Positions 1 to 9,518 are shown, counted from the stretch's first letter. The stretch is 64,000 bases of DNA from Ostrinia nubilalis (GCF_963855985.1 NC_087117.1:1439001-1503000); one strand, 5' to 3'. Notes: generated by a model not told the origin, from the sequence alone. Numbers and translations: made by a program.

Positions 1-2
1 TC

Positions 3-914
3 TTAATATACGTTAACCAGCTCTGTGACCTACAGTTACCCCACTCTCGAATAATAGCCTATGCAGACGACACGGTTCTGGCTGTCTCAGGAAATGATTG
101 GGCTGAGGCTTTCGCTTTGGCTGAAAATAATTTTAAAATTATCATGAATTGGCTAAGGCTTAACCTTCTTACGCTGAACGCAGACAAAACTAAAGTTTTA
201 ACTTTTTCAATTCGCTCTTCTACACAACCTCCGCATGAAGGCCTTCAGATACGTGCCCATAAATGCTCCAGTGGGTCCCTAAACTGCGACTGCCCCCAGT
301 TACAAAATACAACCATCATGAAATACCTGGGTATACAGGTAGATCACTGCTTAAACTGGCATAGTCAGGTGGAATCCGTAGCATGTCGATTGCGTAAGAT
401 GATCTTCATCTTCAAGACTTTGCGCAATTCCGCAGATAGAGATATCCTGTCAACAGTCTACTCAGCGCTTTGTGAGTCAATCCTTTCCTACTGCATCCCA
501 GTGTGGGGTGGCACCTCCAAGACAACCTTCATTAAAATTGAACGTGCACAAAGAGCCGTACTTAAGGTTATGTATAGAAGGCCCTGGAGATATCCAACCG
601 CACAACTGTATGAGGAATGTAATTTACTCACGGTTAGACAATTACATATCCTTCGGACCACCCTGTGGCTACACCCGACTGTACCAATAAACTGTCCATC
701 AGAGTCTAGACGTCGTCCCAAACCACCTTGTCCTGCAACCACCACTAATACTGTTTTCGCTGATAAACAGCTGCATAACTTAAGCACAAAATTATATAAT
801 AAACTAGACAAAATACTACAAATACATAAATTAAACAAGTTTGAGCTTAAAAAGAAGTTAAGATTGTACCTGCAAAATCTTGGCTACACTGACACTGAAG
901 ATTTGTTGTCCTAG
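3..914 (+). CDS. Non-LTR retrotransposon reverse transcriptase, C-terminal part (Jockey/CR1-like)
   Basis: Open frame running in from the window edge to a stop at 914, about 303 codons. The catalytic box YADDT is at about codons 20-24 (bases 60-74). It is followed by the usual downstream pattern: a long helix (MNWLRLNLLTLNADKTKVL), the KYLGIQVDHCLNWH segment, and the thumb/C-terminal region with YCIPVWGG. In the family this enzyme copies element RNA at nicked chromosomal DNA. The endonuclease and the first RT blocks lie outside the window, so intactness cannot be judged. No frameshift is seen in the visible part. The Jockey/CR1 assignment rests on motif spacing and C-terminal style and is less certain than the RT call. 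Confidence 0.85.
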   Translation, partial: LIYVNQLCDLQLPHSRIIAYADDTVLAVSGNDWAEAFALAENNFKIIMNWLRLNLLTLNADKTKVLTFSIRSSTQPPHEGLQIRAHKCSSGSLNCDCPQLQNTTIMKYLGIQVDHCLNWHSQVESVACRLRKMIFIFKTLRNSADRDILSTVYSALCESILSYCIPVWGGTSKTTFIKIERAQRAVLKVMYRRPWRYPTAQLYEECNLLTVRQLHILRTTLWLHPTVPINCPSESRRRPKPPCPATTTNTVFADKQLHNLSTKLYNKLDKILQIHKLNKFELKKKLRLYLQNLGYTDTEDLLS

Positions 915-1298
915 ACAACAACACACACATACACTTACACTTATATACATTACACTTACACATACCTACACATACACTTACACACACACACACACGCTTA
1001 TACAACAAGCAACACTCACAGTTCTCTGTCGTCTTATTATCTACTTTATATTTCCTTTGTTAAATTCACATATCTTTTCACAGTAATGTTTAAACTTAGA
1101 AAATTGTAAGAATTCTTATACCCATATCGCGAGCCGAACCACTGACCCTTCAAAGCTCAGGTTTTTCCTATTTTGAAGGTCAGGGGAACAACAAATTTGC
1201 TTAAACACGAAGTTGTTAATTAACGTGATTAAGATTTTAAGCTGTATTAGTGTTATGGTTTGGAAATAAACTATTTATTATTATTATTATTATTATTA
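915..1298 (+). repeat. 3' UTR and tail of the retrotransposon
   Basis: After the stop there is a degenerate ACACTTAC/ACACAT-rich stretch (about 918-1005), then unique sequence, an AATAAA near 1266, and a (TTA)n/(TAT)n tail at about 1271-1297. Short simple-repeat tails are usual for CR1- and RTE-type elements. This is taken as the 3' end of the insertion. Confidence 0.7.
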
Positions 1299-1474
1299 AT
1301 TACTAACTAATAACATGATCCCTTTTTTATGCGATAAAATCTATGAAAAAAATCAAAAAATAAATTCAACGAGAACCTGGCAATGTGTCTTTAAAGATAC
1401 ATTCAAAATTGAAAGTAAAGTAAAAAAAAAAAAATGCAACATAATAGTTTAAAATATTATAAATTACTACGTAT

Positions 1475-1985
1475 CTGACAGTGTGCATTTAGAGATACAT
1501 TCGGACAATCCGCGTCGTATAAGAATAATTATACAAGTATTAGGATGAAAAAACAGCATTATCATCAAGAAACCTTTATTTACTATCCATATTACTACAG
1601 ATAATCACCAATATTCTTTAAAAAAAACACCGAAAATAATAAAAAAAATATTAGCCGGTGCGTAGACGCCTGTCAACGGTCTGACATTTTGAATATTACT
1701 GTGGGTCTAGACAAAGTGCAAATTATAATCGCAAACCAGTCGAAAAGTGGTCGAAAAGCCCCTTTTTTGTATGGAGATTTGACGGATTCGATTTTCGATT
1801 CGATCAAAAAGTGCGTTTTGTCTAGGGGGGCTGTTAAATCTGTGCAGCCTGTAGCGATTCTATACTGTGAGTCTGTAGTATTTGGGCTAACGTTATATTA
1901 AAAAAACATTTAAAAATAGTTTTTGGTTTCTGCCCCATATTTTTGTTTTGGTCAACGTATCTCTAAATGCACAATGCCAAGAAAA
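1475..1985. mobile_element. MITE-like element with TIRs, holding a smaller MITE
   Basis: GTGCATTTAGAGATAC near 1483 returns as its reverse complement near 1955-1970 (GTATCTCTAAATGCAC). The interval is AT-rich, has no credible gene, and contains the separate short element at 1701-1831. The exact ends and target duplication could not be fixed. Confidence 0.5.
1701..1831 (+). repeat. About 131-bp MITE, copy 1
   Basis: Nearly identical to 62460-62591. The ends are inverted (TCTAGACAAAGTGC against the reverse complement of GCGTTTTGTCTAG), with TTCGATTTTCGATTCGATC inside. The 70-codon ORF across it is not a gene. Confidence 0.7.
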
Positions 1986-2175
1986 GGGTTATAGCATAAA
2001 AAATTGAGTCACGAAGAGCAAGTTATTCTATTGATAGTTTATTTTTAGTGAATTGTAAATTTTTACCGCCTTGTCGGTTTTTTGAACACAATATCTCCAT
2101 TTTCCGTTCGTGACATTCAACGTCGAGATTTTTTTGTCATCTCAAACGCTTGGAGGGCGCCACAGTAAAATTTTA

Positions 2176-2345
2176 CCCCGGTTGAACAGGACTATTCCCA
2201 CCTCTCTTTCCCACCGCTGCAACTCCTGTGTAGCCAGGAACTACAGCTTGACCGCCAATAAAAACCCAACCCGTGAAGGTCAAGTTTGTCCCGGGGGAAA
2301 GTTAATAATTGGAACCACAATGAAATTAATCAGAAGAACATAGGA
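2176..2345 (-). repeat. Repeat family A, near full length
   Basis: Dispersed about 170-bp repeat present at least eleven times here. Its 3' end (minus strand in this copy) is GTGGGAATAGTCCCG. The core is GGCGGTCAAGCTGTAGATCC and GACAAACTTGACC. The short peptides it encodes recur only because the DNA is repeated. Confidence 0.75.
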
Positions 2346-2420
2346 GGTGTTCGAAATTGCCACGTTTAGAATAAAATCCTAGATCCGTGACAATTTTACA
2401 CGAATTTTAATGGTTCTTAC

Positions 2421-2533
2421 CTGTGTCTTGGTGACCCCTGAATGACCTCATCCTCGCTCCGTGTCCCCGAAGTGTGTGTGGACCCGTAGCTTTTGGGAGA
2501 ACTTGTCTTTAACTCTGAAGTCGACTTGTTTTT
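2421..2533 (-). CDS. PLC-epsilon-like gene, exon 12 in window: Ser/Thr-rich linker
   Basis: 113-bp exon with acceptor CTCTTCTAG at 2534-2542 and donor GTAAGA just below 2421. It enters in phase 0, matching the phase-0 end of exon 11, and leaves in phase 2. It encodes KNKSTSELKTSSPKSYGSTH and onward, a polar Ser/Thr-rich stretch with no fold. In PLC-epsilon such linkers lie between the EF-hand region and the catalytic X box. The next exons, expected to carry the X box, would lie left of the window. One of the two alternative frames meets a stop inside the exon and the phase fit supports this one. It is the least conserved exon in the model and so the least certain. Confidence 0.7.
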
Positions 2534-2753
2534 CTAGAAGAGAAAAAGTTTAAATTATAATCAGCTGTTACTTGTAGTCCAGACAGTTCTAGTAGCAATA
2601 AATGTTTCTTTCTTTTTAGTCCCAAGCAAAAGACGTTCTCTGTTGGACAAAGACCTTCCCCGAGGATTTGCACGACCGGTTCAAGTGGGTTTCTTGCGCT
2701 GCTTCTTCACAGCACTGGCCCATTTATTGTCGCGAAGCAGTGGTAGGGTTAAT

Positions 2754-4788
2754 CGGCTGAACCATTTAAGAACCTAGTAAGGGACATGTTTTCAGATTTT
2801 CGTTTTTTATCATAAAGCTACATAATATTAAGGTACCTACCGAATACAAAGACAGAAATTGCGATCAAACAACTAGAAGCCTAAAAGGCAAGGGACTCCA
2901 AACCTAGTAACTACACCACAAACCCAATTTGACCATTTTAAAAAACCAGTAAGTAACATAAACCATTTCGAAACCTAGTAAGTGCATGAACATACTAGGT
3001 TTTATAATGGTCAATGTGCCTTACAGGGAAATGAAAATTCGTGTCCACCCACCTCCCGACCATAAAAAACCTAGCATCACTGGCAACACACACTGATCAA
3101 AGACTTTTGTCTTGAGACACTGCGGTATTTCGGACGTGAGAATATTGCAAGCTTCCCGAACGCTACCCAGCCGAGTTGGATTCGACGATTGACCTCTTTC
3201 TCGAAGTTGGACCTACCTAACTGGACTGTTTGTGCTAGGTACCTATACATAATTGTCAACAACTTCGAGTGTAGTGTCTCCAACCTTCAGAGGAGTGGGT
3301 ACAACACGGGTATTTGACATGATTTTTGTCTTGTCCATGTTCATTTTAAGACCCACTTGTTAAGAGGCTCTACTGAAGCCATCGAGCATTGTGCTTAGAT
3401 CCTCCACGGTCTCAGCCATGACTACTATATCGTCCGCTAAACGAAGGTGGGTGATGTACTCGCCGTTGATATTTATGCCGAATCCGCTCCAGTCCAGAAG
3501 CTTGAAAACATCTTCCAGGGCGGTGGTGAATAGTTTCGGACGTAGACATGGCTCAGAAGTGAGATGGGTCTATAGTTTTTAACAAGATTTTGTCGTCTTT
3601 TTTGAAGAAGAGTATCACCATACTTCTGTGCCATGCCGTAGGCGTTTTTCCCTCTAGTATGACGGAATCGAACAGCCTCTGAAGATCCTTTTACCGGGGT
3701 TCCGCCTGCTTTTAGAAGCTCAGCCGTGATTCCATCATCACCCGGTGCCTTGTTGTTTTTCAGCTGCTTGAGAGCCATTCTAATCTCGTACAGACTGACG
3801 TCCGGGATATCTTCGGTGTAGTGTCGGGTCAATCTAGCTCTTGGCTCTCCGGCTAGATTTGTGACAGGTATACATACACTCGTGTATAGTTGTCCGTAGA
3901 ACTTCTCAATCTCTTCCAATAACTCAGGCCCCAACGAGATGTCTCTGCCATCCTCGGTCTTCAGCTTGGTCAGTTGGCTTTGGCCAACAGACAGATCCCT
4001 TGCGAACACTAGAGCCTTTGGTACGCTCAATCGCCTCTTTAATACGATCTGTATTAAATTGGCGTAGGTCGTGAGTCAAGGACTTGAAGATCTGTCTGTT
4101 AAGATGCCGATACTGAGCAGCATCTTCAGAGGACTGAAGAACCAAGTTCCGTCTCTCTTGCATAAGTTTATTGGTGAGGTCAGAGATCTTTTTGGTTCCT
4201 TTTGAACGACGGTTTTAAAGAACTTAGACCCAGTCGTTTGGACAATTTCCACGAACCTGTCATTGTATTCGTCCACATTTTCACAGTCTCCTAGGTATTC
4301 GAAACGATTTTGCAACTCGAGCTGAAAGGTTTCGGGGTTTTGGAGTTGGATGGGCGCTGGGTGGAGCGTAGACTTCATCAGTCGACGCCTCTCCAGCTTG
4401 GTTCTGATATTCAATGTGCCTCTTACCATTCGGTGATCACTTCCTGTTTTGACCGACCTATGGTAAGATTGAAATGGACCCTGACCCCAATAACCATTTT
4501 AAAACCTAGTAAGTGCGCTCATACTAGGTTTGGATTGTGGTTTTTACGAAGTAAAAAAAAAAAGAAAACCATTTGAGTGTTAGTAAGGGCCATAAAACTT
4601 GCTATTTAAAAGTTAATTAATTAATTTATTGTAAAATATAAAGTTAAATTATTAAGCTTCAAAATAAACATCAAAAAGTTTTCAAAAGTTTGAGTACCTA
4701 TACCAGTATGGTAAACGAAAATGTGTTTTTTCGCGCTCCTGTAAAATTTACTCCGCTGCTCTTACTAGGTTCTTAAATGGTTCAGCCG
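2754..4788. mobile_element. 2.0-kb TIR transposon with TAAT target duplication
   Basis: The ends are perfect 28-bp inverted repeats starting CGGCTGAACCATTTAAGAAC. TAAT lies at 2750-2753 and again at 4789-4792. Removing the element and one TAAT restores the family B sequence GGTTAATACTGGG, so the boundaries are solid. A motif of the form ACCATTT...CCTAGTAAG recurs several times near both ends and includes the hairpin CCTAGTAAGTGCATGAACATACTAGG split at its centre. It has no transposase of its own. The interior is a broken RTE retrotransposon. The superfamily is not assigned: 4-bp targets occur in several. Confidence 0.85.
3066..4450 (-). pseudogene. RTE-clade retrotransposon endonuclease/RT, internally deleted
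   Basis: Read right to left it gives the end of the endonuclease (GSDHRMVRGTLNIRTKLERR), the linker, then RT block KNNKAPGDDGITAELLKAGG and NYRPISLLSHVY. It then jumps within a few bases to PKLFTTALEDVFKLLDW and the catalytic region HLRLADDIVVMAE. It ends with QTVQLGRSNFEKEVNRRIQL near 3077. Well over 100 RT codons are missing between SHVY and PKLF. The active-site box is LADD where the family has FADD. Frame changes at about 4080-4160 and 3560 separate the blocks. It is plainly dead, and lies wholly inside the TIR element at 2754-4788. Confidence 0.85.
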
Positions 4789-4859
4789 TAATACTGGGAT
4801 GTGCAAAAGTGCTTTTTAAGAGACTACTTGCAAAAATAAACGAGTTTTGTGAGTTTTTT

Positions 4860-5600
4860 TTATGTACCTTAAATTTGATCCCTGCGCTTCTAATAGAGTC
4901 TGAATGTGAGTCTGTGAAGACCCCCTTCACTGGTGTAGAGTGTGATGAGCTGCCGGATACCGATTCCCGGCCGCCGAATACCTGGGAAGGTTAAATAAAT
5001 AAATATAATCCTTCCTTGGACATTAAGTCCAGTTAAATAAATTAATAATAGACAATCAAAAAATACATTGCCCCACACTAAACAAAGCCTGCCTTACTTT
5101 ACTACATACTCAGTGCAACTATGTCATAGTGTTTGTAGAGCAACAACCACGAGCTGTCAAACGAAACCGATTTTAGGATGTCAATGGATGTCATTTGTGT
5201 CAGTTTTCAGGTTTATTTAACTTTTTTTGAGACTTTTTTATACAATAATCAATCACTGAACCAGTCATCACGTTTCTGAAGCACATTATTTTCTCAAAAA
5301 CATCCACGATTTCACCAAAATCAGACCTCTTTTCAGCGTGCCAATGAGTGCTACGAACTGTCAAAAAATTGCAAACAATGGTTCTGTTAAGGTTCTGTCC
5401 CGTCGCATTACGCATCTCTTTTTATCACACAGTGTTGCTGCTAGTGACATCTCGCTCGATCAGTCCTTTGTTGCTCTTTTCTGCTAGGTATATTATCTTT
5501 ATAGTTTGGCCTGCTAACTTTTAAACAAGGTATACTAGCAAGGTATAAAAAAATACGGACTCATAAAAACTTTACTTAGTTAATTAATCTTAAATATGAT
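4860..5600. other. Intron stretch without clear content
   Basis: AT-rich intron sequence between exons 12 and 11 of the host gene. A piece near 5050-5110 (CACACTAAACAAAGC) resembles parts of 16760-16800 and 49140-49190. No gene, splice-consistent exon or long repeat is recognised. Confidence 0.5.
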
Positions 5601-5621
5601 AGTAGGTACACTCACACATAC

Positions 5622-5775
5622 CCTGATAGCATCTGAGACCAGCGGTTCGCAGCAGCATCCATCCTCGTAGTACAGTGCTGTGTATTTGTTCTTTAGCCAC
5701 GCCAAGCTCCGGTCAGCCAACTTGGCTTGGCTCATGAGCGCCTTGATCACGGAGTGGAGGCCCACTGCCCAGACT
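5622..5775 (-). CDS. PLC-epsilon-like gene, exon 11: end of PH-like domain and EF-hand-region helix
   Basis: 154-bp exon with acceptor TTTTATTAG above 5775 and donor GTATGTG at 5621. It enters in phase 2 (completing AA|A, Lys) and leaves in phase 0. It encodes VWAVGLHSVIKALMSQAKLA and then DRSLAWLKNKYTALYYEDG. The VWAVGLHSV start fits the closing helix of a PLC PH domain (W..GL). The WLKNKY..LYYEDG stretch fits the first helix of the PLC EF-hand region. An inner AG at CTGGGCAG would break the frame, which is why the outer acceptor was chosen. Confidence 0.85.
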
Positions 5776-5807
5776 CTAATAAAAATAAATAAATAAGTTT
5801 AAATGTC

Positions 5808-6050
5808 GGTGTTTCTTTACGAGATCGAATCAGAAATGAGGAGATCCGTAAATGAAATAAAGTAGCTGACATAGCCCGACGGATCAGCGAGTTGAAGTGG
5901 CAATGGACGGGGCACATAGTACGCAGAACTGACGGCCGATGGGGCAGTAAGGTTCTGGAGTGCAGGTCGCGTACTGGAAAACGCAGCGTGAGACGTCCAC
6001 CCACAAGGTGGACCGACGACATCGTAAAGATAACAGGAAGACATGATTGA
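5808..6050 (+). repeat. RTE-type retrotransposon 3' end
   Basis: Decayed copy of the C-terminal block that in better copies (52095-52420) reads ISKLKWQWAGHIVRR...GRPPTRWTD. It is interrupted by frameshifts and ends at a TGG/TGA-rich tail near 6050-6070. Confidence 0.75.
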
Positions 6051-6095
6051 TGGTTGAGATGGTGATGATTAATAGTTTAAAATAAATAAATAATT

Positions 6096-6200
6096 TCAAC
6101 CACAGGACGTCCACTGCTGAACATAGGCCTCCCCCAAAGATTTCCACATCGCCCGGTTGGTAGCGGCCTGCATCCTGCACTTTCCTGCTACCTTTATAAT
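6096..6200 (-). repeat. RTE-type 3' end fragment
   Basis: Minus-strand piece of the same C-terminal block. The minus strand reads AATNRAMWKSLGEAYVQQW up to the stop. It abuts the MITE half at 6249. Confidence 0.7.
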
Positions 6201-6248
6201 CGTCTGTCCGCCTTCTAACAACACGGAAAGAAAGAAACAAAAATCTAT

Positions 6249-6365
6249 TAAGGTCATAGCACACTTATCAACCCGGAAAGGGATCAAGACCGTATCGCCT
6301 TTCGCCGCGAGGCGAGGCGTTTATGCAGTACGGAGTTTCATACAAAGAATACTGTGGGTAGAGTT
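6249..6365 (+). repeat. MITE family E, half copy
   Basis: Contains the family E terminal motif TATCAACCCGGAAAGGGATC and the stretch TTTCATACAAAGAATACTG shared with 25345-25545. The right terminal repeat is missing. Confidence 0.6.
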
Positions 6366-6404
6366 TACTTACATCAAACGTCGTCACTTGTGTTCGTTCG
6401 TTCG

Positions 6405-6525
6405 TTTCAGCCAAATGACGTCCACTGCTGGACAAAGGCCTCCCCCAAGGTTTTCTCCAGGCTTTTCCCGCGACCTTTACCAGATCGTCGGTCCACCTAG
6501 TAGGAGGCCTGCCCACGCTACGTCT
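6405..6525 (-). repeat. RTE-type 3' end fragment
   Basis: The minus strand reads MGRPPTRWTDDLVKVAGKAW, the conserved C-terminal block of the RTE-like elements seen elsewhere here. Only the end of the element is present. Confidence 0.7.
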
Positions 6526-6529
6526 TCGT

Positions 6530-6700
6530 CACTAGTGAGATCATTAAAAAATGTATGAAAATTTTAGTTCTTGCAACGTTTTCGCTAGGGGCGCTGTACA
6601 ATCCGTCATACATTTATTTAATGTCATTTTTTTACGCGCTCACTTATGTGGACGTTTGATGTAACAAACTCACACTAAGCCCTCTGATCGCCTAGAGTTG
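6530..6700. repeat. MITE family F, diverged copy
   Basis: Shares ATGTATGAAAATTTTAGTTC, CGCTAGGGGCGCTGT and GTTTGATGTAA with the clearer copy at 57175-57318. The ends are not exact. Confidence 0.5.
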
Positions 6701-6752
6701 ATACGGCTACCATCCGTTTCTCTGTTGATGTCTATGCCTATCCTATGCTTAC

Positions 6753-6953
6753 TTGTAAGAATACGAAGGCAGCACAAAATGTACAGTCCTATTGTCGCTC
6801 AGCGTCCTGCCGTACACCAGGGATATGATGTGAGGACTGTGGGAACACTCCAAGCCGTGCTTCCTGGCTGCTGCGGTCAGCTCTGCGATGTCCCGTGGCT
6901 CTAACAACTTCCCGCCTAATCGCATGTCCTTCACGCACTGGAGGTCGATGAAG
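6753..6953 (-). CDS. PLC-epsilon-like gene, exon 10: PH-like domain core
   Basis: 201-bp exon with acceptor CCCTTCCAG and donor GTAAGC. It enters in phase 2 (GG|C, Gly) and leaves in phase 2. It encodes FIDLQCVKDMRLGGKLLEPR, an acidic/helical stretch, then SPHIISLVYGRTLSDNRTVH. The LxxVKDxRxG...LVYG...VxFV pattern is the signature of the PLC N-terminal PH domain, as found in the beta class and its relatives. With the RasGEF exons upstream this points to the epsilon class. The GGKLLEP and ARKHGLECSH loop is longer than in beta enzymes. Confidence 0.88.
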
Positions 6954-7034
6954 CTGGAAGGGAATTATTGTGAAAATTGGCTGAAGGAATCACGCATCGA
7001 GGTTGTGAATGTTGTGATTTACGGAGAAATCAAA

Positions 7035-7620
7035 TTGCGTAGTGGTCAAGTCAAGTAGTAGTCATGTCAAACAGTGGTCAAGTCACTTAATGGGTCAATT
7101 AACATAGTGATCTAGTAACACGCCGTACAATGGTCAAATCATGCTGAAATGGTCAACTCACAGTGCACAGCAAAGTAGCACGGCGCTCATGTCACACTGT
7201 TGATAAGTCGTACAGGACCCAAGTCACTTAGTCGTGAGGTCACGCAATGGTCAAGTAACACAGTGGTAAAGTAACAAAGTGGTCTTGTTACACAGTGGTT
7301 AAGTCACGCAGTAGTCAAGTAACAAAGTGGTTTCATCACACAGTGTTACAGTAACACAGTGGTCAAGTGACACAGTGGTCCATTAACAGTGGTTTCGCAC
7401 ACAGTGGTCAAGTCACATAGTCGTCAAGTAACACAGTGGTAAAGTCACACAGTGGTCATGTAACACAGCGATAGAGTAACATAGTGGTTTTTTTGGCGGT
7501 CTAGCTGTAGATCCTGGCTACACAGGAGTTGCAGCGGTGGGAACGAGAGGTGGAAATAGCCCCGTAACATAGTGGTTTTGGTAAAATAACTCAGTGTTAA
7601 TGTAACACAGTGGTAAAGTC
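7035..7620 (+). repeat. 16-bp minisatellite
   Basis: More than 25 degenerate 16-bp units, consensus about AACACAGTGGTCAAGT. They are most regular between 7240 and 7490. The array lies in the intron just downstream of exon 9 (its left-hand side) and ends 11 bases before that exon's donor. A family A repeat has inserted at about 7493-7563. Confidence 0.9.
7493..7563 (+). repeat. Repeat family A, 5'-truncated insertion with target duplication
   Basis: Only the last about 70 bp of family A are present (from GGCGGTCTAGCTG to AGCCCCG). It is flanked by TAACATAGTGGTTTT on both sides. A 5' truncation, a fixed 3' end and a duplication of about 15 bp suggest retroposition, though the flank is itself repetitive. 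Confidence 0.75.
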
Positions 7621-7630
7621 AAGTACTTAC

Positions 7631-7760
7631 CCTTCCTCCCCCACCACCCCCGCCTCATTTTCATGCGCGAGATTTGCCGTGTACTTCAGTGGTATCACCT
7701 CTTCTGGATTGTAGGAGAGGCTCACTTCTGGCTGCTGCACGTTTTCTGATAGAGGTTCTC
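7631..7760 (-). CDS. PLC-epsilon-like gene, exon 9: start of PH-like domain
   Basis: 130-bp exon with acceptor TTGTTACAG and donor GTAAGTAC. It enters in phase 1 (completing G|GA, Gly) and leaves in phase 2. It encodes GEPLSENVQQPEVSLSYNPE and then EVIPLKYTANLAHENEAGVV. No motif stands out on its own. Position and phase place it between the RasGEF-side linker and the PH core of exon 10. The donor directly abuts the 16-bp minisatellite. Confidence 0.85.
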
Positions 7761-7859
7761 CTGTAACAAACAATAATAAGTATCAGGTCACTTTTTGAGT
7801 CCAGGATTTTGGAGCCCAGAACCCGGAAATGTCAACAGGGTTTTTTAAAACTTAGTCAC

Positions 7860-7960
7860 GTCGTCTGGGATTGGCCTAACGTATTTCTAACGTGGGAAAA
7901 ATTGGAACCAGCGATCCGGTATTGACGGTGGCGCCCTCCTGTCAATGTCACGGGTGGGAC
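7860..7960 (+). repeat. MITE family G, partial
   Basis: Contains ATCCGGTATTGACGGTGGCG and CCTGTCAATGTCACGG as in 62098-62240. Only the right part is clear. Confidence 0.6.
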
Positions 7961-8175
7961 AGTTCGTTGTAGTTAATCTATACGTTTGATGTAAACTCAA
8001 ACTAAGCTCCCTGACCGTGTCATGATCGTTGACAGATTGTTTTTTATGGACCGCTGACCCCTGATCGACAATGTTGTTCATGACGCGGGCTGCGTTCATT
8101 TTGACCTGACCGCTGAACGCATCCAGTGTGGCAATTCCTTTACTTATTACCATAAATAGCATTTCCATTACTTAC

Positions 8176-8308
8176 CGTGTTGCGTATGAGGCTTGTGCGC
8201 GGTCCGGCACCAGGCCAGCAGTGCGCACGCTCGCTCTAGCCTCAGCTGTGCTAACGCTCCCCCCCATTCCGCCTCCCCCACCACACACGCTGTGCCGTGC
8301 TGCATTAT
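8176..8308 (-). CDS. PLC-epsilon-like gene, exon 8: linker helix
   Basis: 133-bp exon with acceptor GCTTCTCCACAG and donor GTAAGTAA. It enters in phase 0 and leaves in phase 1. It encodes IMQHGTACVVGEAEWGGALA and then QLRLERACALLAWCRTAHKP. It is Ala/Leu-rich and probably helical. It joins exon 7 in frame at HILQ|IMQH. No named domain is recognised. It is rich in G+C compared with the surrounding intron, as expected for a coding exon here. Confidence 0.87.
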
Positions 8309-8630
8309 CTGTGGAGAAGCAGAACAGAATATTTATAATATTTGACAGCTTTAATCGCTGGGACTTCTTGGCGGGAAAGTGGACCTATTTTAGTTCGCTT
8401 GTTCCGAACGAGTCACTCAAACAAGTAACCCTGTTACTCGTTGGAAAAAGAATTCCCATTCAGTCACACCGTTACTCGATGGGACATCTCTTTAAAATAT
8501 TTCGTCCCAACGAGTCACACTGCTACTGGCTGCACTGTTAGTAAGCTGCCACACTGGCGGATTACAAGCGATTTCAAAGCGGAGCGGCGACGCGGGTTGA
8601 GACACCGCGGATGCGCAACGTTTCCGCCTA

Positions 8631-8840
8631 AAGTCCGGTCGCCAAGCACGTAGAATTTCGTCCAATGACCCCAAGCTATCCACCCTCATCGCTTGCGCGT
8701 TATTATATTGCTGTGGCGATCGCACACTTACTGCAGCCGCCCGGCGCACAGTCGCGACAGCAATATAATTACGCGCGAGCGACAAGGATGGGTAGCTCGG
8801 GGTCATTGGATGAAATTTTACGTGCTCGGCGACCGGACTT
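8631..8840. mobile_element. MITE family C, copy 1
   Basis: 210-bp near-palindrome. The ends AAGTCCGGTCGCC...GGCGACCGGACTT are flanked by TA on both sides (8629-8630, 8841-8842). The arms contain GTCCAATGACCCCAAGCTA and ATGGGTAGCTCGGGGTCATT. TA targets fit Tc1/mariner-type mobilisation. Three more copies lie at 22774, 38751 and 39631. Confidence 0.88.
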
Positions 8841-8924
8841 TAGAGTTTTCGCCTTGTGTTTGCTGCGGAGACGCGACCCTTGGGTCTAGCCACATTGGCG
8901 GATGACAAGAAGCGGTTTCAGCGG

Positions 8925-9112
8925 CCGCCCGCGACTTAGTGCGCGTGGACCCCGTTTTACCCCCTTAGGGGTTGAATTAAGCAAAATCCCGTCTTAGTGA
9001 GCACCTACGTTCTAAAAGGAACCCCCATACAAAATTTGAGACTCTCAGCGCTTGTAGTTTCTGAGATTTCGTGATAAGTGATTGAGTGAGTCAGTGATCT
9101 TTCGCTTTTATA
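8925..9112 (-). mobile_element. Non-autonomous Helitron family 2
   Basis: Shares GGTTCCTTTTAGAACGTAGG (read on minus), TCAGAAACTACAAGCGCT-like sequence and a GC-rich end (GCGGCCGCC) with copies at 21225, 27256 and 44378. The 44378 copy ends in ACTAG. The hairpin plus CTAG end is Helitron-like. Confidence 0.65.
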
Positions 9113-9114
9113 TA

Positions 9115-9225
9115 GATTCATCATCAGTACATCAGGTAATTTAGTCTCTACTGCAGGAGGACGATCCTCTCTGGATCCTCTATTGGAAGATTTGGTCTAC
9201 ACTCCCCAAGTCAGATGAGTGGGAG
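9115..9225. repeat. Repeat family H
   Basis: Contains TTTAGTCTCTACTGCAGGA and TTGGTCTACACTCCCCA, shared with 26755-26905 and, inverted, 36355-36425. Probably a retroelement 3' piece. Confidence 0.5.
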
Positions 9226-9316
9226 TTATTTATAAAACGTGCAATTGCGCTTTTGCGCCATCTAGGGGTCATAGGACCATAAGTCATGTAAGTCAAGTCT
9301 GTCTATGTATACTTAC

Positions 9317-9518
9317 TTGTAGTATATGCCTATCAATTCTTTCCCCGTTCTGTGGTGCCAGAGGGAACATCGTCACTCCATGGTCGTGGGGCAGGGGTTG
9401 CACAGGGCAGTACCCTCCGCCCTCCAGCTCATACAGGGCCTCGTTCTCGAAGTCGCAGCCGCTGGTCTTCTGGGAAGACTGGGAGAAGACCGGCTCGTCA
9501 CATGAAGACAGTGCTGCT
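9317..9518 (-). CDS. PLC-epsilon-like gene, exon 7: linker after RasGEF
   Basis: 202-bp exon with acceptor TCTTTTTCAG and donor GTAAGTAT. It enters in phase 2 (AG|A, Arg) and leaves in phase 0. It encodes AALSSCDEPVFSQSSQKTSG, CDFENEALYELEGGGYCPVQ and PLPHDHGVTMFPLAPQNGER. It is acidic and Ser/Gln-rich with no fold recognised. It follows the RasGEF-closing exon in frame (EYLR|AALSS). Confidence 0.87.

Larger units (their letters stand above)
2686..4850 (-). repeat. Repeat family B copy, split by a 2-kb insertion
   Basis: The two halves 2686-2753 and 4789-4850 rejoin into family B as seen uninterrupted at 21543-21668 and 37915-38043. Family B reads GCGCTGCTTCTTCTCAGCAC, then AAGCAGTGGTAGGGTTAATACTGGGACGT in segments, then TGCAAAAATAAATGAGTTTT. 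It ends with an AATAAA-like signal and is probably the 3' end of an old retroelement. Confidence 0.75.

Noticed and set aside
5884..6264. 126-codon minus-strand protein
   Set aside because: It crosses RTE 3' fragments in a wrong frame, with no family match.
7035..7620. CRISPR array
   Set aside because: Units are contiguous 16-bp repeats without spacers, in an animal intron.
8128..8541. 137-codon plus-strand ORF
   Set aside because: It overlaps the minus-strand exon 8 and has no motif; a shadow of the coding exon and a TA-rich flank.
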